From Moraxellaceae bacterium UBA2032 (GTDB lineage: Bacteria > Pseudomonadota > Gammaproteobacteria > Pseudomonadales > Moraxellaceae), in NCBI GenBank assembly GCA_002333125.1, contig DDBM01000186.1:977-8808 (forward strand): a stretch of 7,832 bases of DNA, read 5' to 3'. Numbering within the stretch: the stretch's first letter is position 1; every line of letters starts with the position of its first letter. The position numbers and the translations under genes were made by a program. This document shows positions 7,263-7,832 of the stretch, piece after piece. The notes beneath the pieces were generated by a model that was given only the letters and a program-made list of their open reading frames with translations, was not told the DNA's origin and did not search any database.

Positions 7263-7487
7263 TCAAAGAACGATAACTTGGGACTCACGTTTTGCGCGCA
7301 TACGAGTGCAAAAAAGCAATAACATGACAGCTAAAAAACCATCATCACGTAAGTCCTTAACAGATACCACAAACCAAATCTCAAGACCGACACATTGTAC
7401 AACTAATCGTACGACTCGCGAACCTACAGGGTAGTGATACTCTAGAGTATACTCTACATAATCACTCTGTACGATAGCTTTACGCAT
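7263..7487 (-). CDS. Possible 74-aa small ORF in the RRM leader
   Basis: ATG 7487 has AGGA 7 nt upstream (ACAGGATAACTTT), and the frame runs 74 codons to a TGA (7265-7263) that overlaps the GAGGAG ribosome site of the RRM gene. Ribosomes finishing here could reinitiate on the RRM start 12 nt on. About 38% of first codon positions are G, as in coding DNA. Against it: no family is recognisable, all four Glu codons are GAG whereas neighbours prefer GAA, and the 34-bp dyad lies inside it. The product would be rich in Val and have a hydrophobic stretch at about 51-60 (FLAVMLLLFC). It could be a leader peptide or a chance frame. Confidence 0.3.
   Translation of the reverse strand: MRKAIVQSDYVEYTLEYHYPVGSRVVRLVVQCVGLEIWFVVSVKDLRDDGFLAVMLLLFCTRMRAKRESQVIVL
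7433..7466. promoter_or_regulatory. 34-bp dyad with candidate -10 in the RRM upstream region
   Basis: Outer arms AGTGAT (7433-7438) and ATCACT (7461-7466) share a centre with the perfect 14-bp palindrome TAGAGTATACTCTA (7443-7456). A second perfect palindrome, ATACTCTAGAGTAT (7437-7450), overlaps it, so the half-site ATACTCTA occurs as three alternating copies. On the minus strand the centre reads TATACT (7451-7446), a good -10, with only a weak -35 (CGTACA, 16 bp upstream). This would give a 5' leader of about 190 nt for the RRM gene. A regulator bound here would block that promoter. Confidence 0.45.
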
Positions 7488-7532
7488 AAAGTTATCCTGT
7501 TTTAAGGCTCTTAGAGAAAAGTGGTTACAATT

Positions 7533-7832
7533 TCATCGCCACAGGTGACGCACCTGCCCTTGCACCGTCATACCCAAAAAGGGGGTATTGTGTCCTTGAG
7601 AGACCAAGTACTCGGGCGCAACGCTCCATATTTTATGTAAATCAACCACCACCACACCACCTTGAGTGCTTAAATCCCCTGCGGCAATATTAAGAATTTT
7701 TGCAGGATTACTGGTTAAAGCGCGCCATAACACATCTTCGGTTAATACGTTTTCTCGTACCAATTTTAAGCCCAAAGGCAATACCGTTTCGATAGCCGAA
7801 ATACCTGCTTCGGTATCGGCAAATGGTGCAAG
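7533..7832 (-). CDS. Dihydroorotase-family protein (PyrC/PyrC'-like), C-terminal part
   Basis: The frame enters from the right edge and ends at TGA 7535-7533; the 99 visible residues are the C-terminal part. They match the end of class I dihydroorotases and related amidohydrolases: a LAPFADTEAGISAIETVLPLGLK helix region, then NPAKILNIAAGDLSTQGG, a VVVVDL strand, and the closing NTPFLG...VQGQV. In pyrimidine synthesis PyrC cyclises carbamoyl-aspartate. The LAPF-x-x-T-E-x-G-I form of the first motif recalls the non-catalytic PyrC' (PyrX) subunit that partners PyrB in many gammaproteobacteria, but the metal-binding residues are outside the window, so activity cannot be judged. The stop lies 45 nt before the possible small ORF and no convincing terminator follows. 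Confidence 0.85.
   Translation of the reverse strand, partial: LAPFADTEAGISAIETVLPLGLKLVRENVLTEDVLWRALTSNPAKILNIAAGDLSTQGGVVVVDLHKIWSVAPEYLVSQGHNTPFLGMTVQGQVRHLWR

Noticed and set aside
7395..7402. TTGTACAA palindrome compared with the TTTGT-N5-ACAAA sites
   Set aside because: It lacks the 5-nt spacing and 8-bp palindromes are common by chance.
7225..7434. Plus-strand 69-codon frame in the RRM leader
   Set aside because: It overlaps the RRM start and ribosome site on the other strand and has no clear ribosome site of its own; no family is recognisable.

Overview
This AT-rich window (seven genes or gene parts plus one doubtful small ORF) looks like a chromosomal segment of a gammaproteobacterium. 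The reasons are the glnK-amtB pair, a PyrC'-like dihydroorotase end, a BarA-like hybrid kinase architecture, and strong TTA/AAA/GAA codon preference. A filamentous sulfur-bacterium type (Thiotrichales) is possible, but I cannot prove it from sequence alone.

Layout. 1-249 (+) is the C-terminal end of a flavin amine-oxidase-like protein. It converges on a membrane-anchored BLUF blue-light receptor (269-838, -). A 243-bp intergenic region with two matching operator-like sites separates the BLUF gene from a divergent alpha/beta-hydrolase of no family I recognise (1082-2320, +). After an 81-nt spacer holding a 20-bp hairpin comes a Cache-PAS hybrid histidine kinase (2402-4900, +). A GC-rich REP-like inverted repeat (4907-4977) lies between that gene and the convergent nitrogen operon glnK-amtB (6711 to 4994, -). 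Upstream of glnK, on the same strand and past a terminator-like hairpin, is a glycine-rich RRM RNA-binding protein (6798-7250, -). It has a long leader that carries a 34-bp dyad and a possible 74-aa small ORF. The right edge holds the C-terminal 99 residues of a dihydroorotase-family protein (7533-7832, -).

How the genes work together. GlnK and AmtB form the standard ammonium uptake and gating pair; every gating and pore residue I checked is present. The BLUF protein, the hydrolase and the hybrid kinase may be a sensory neighbourhood, but no partner response regulator, Hpt protein or output enzyme is in view, so any link is inference. Most of the window is ordinary core and accessory housekeeping. 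The unusual parts are the tail-anchored BLUF protein, the twin TTTGT-N5-ACAAA sites, the hairpin before a kinase start that lacks a Shine-Dalgarno, and the complex leader of the RRM gene.
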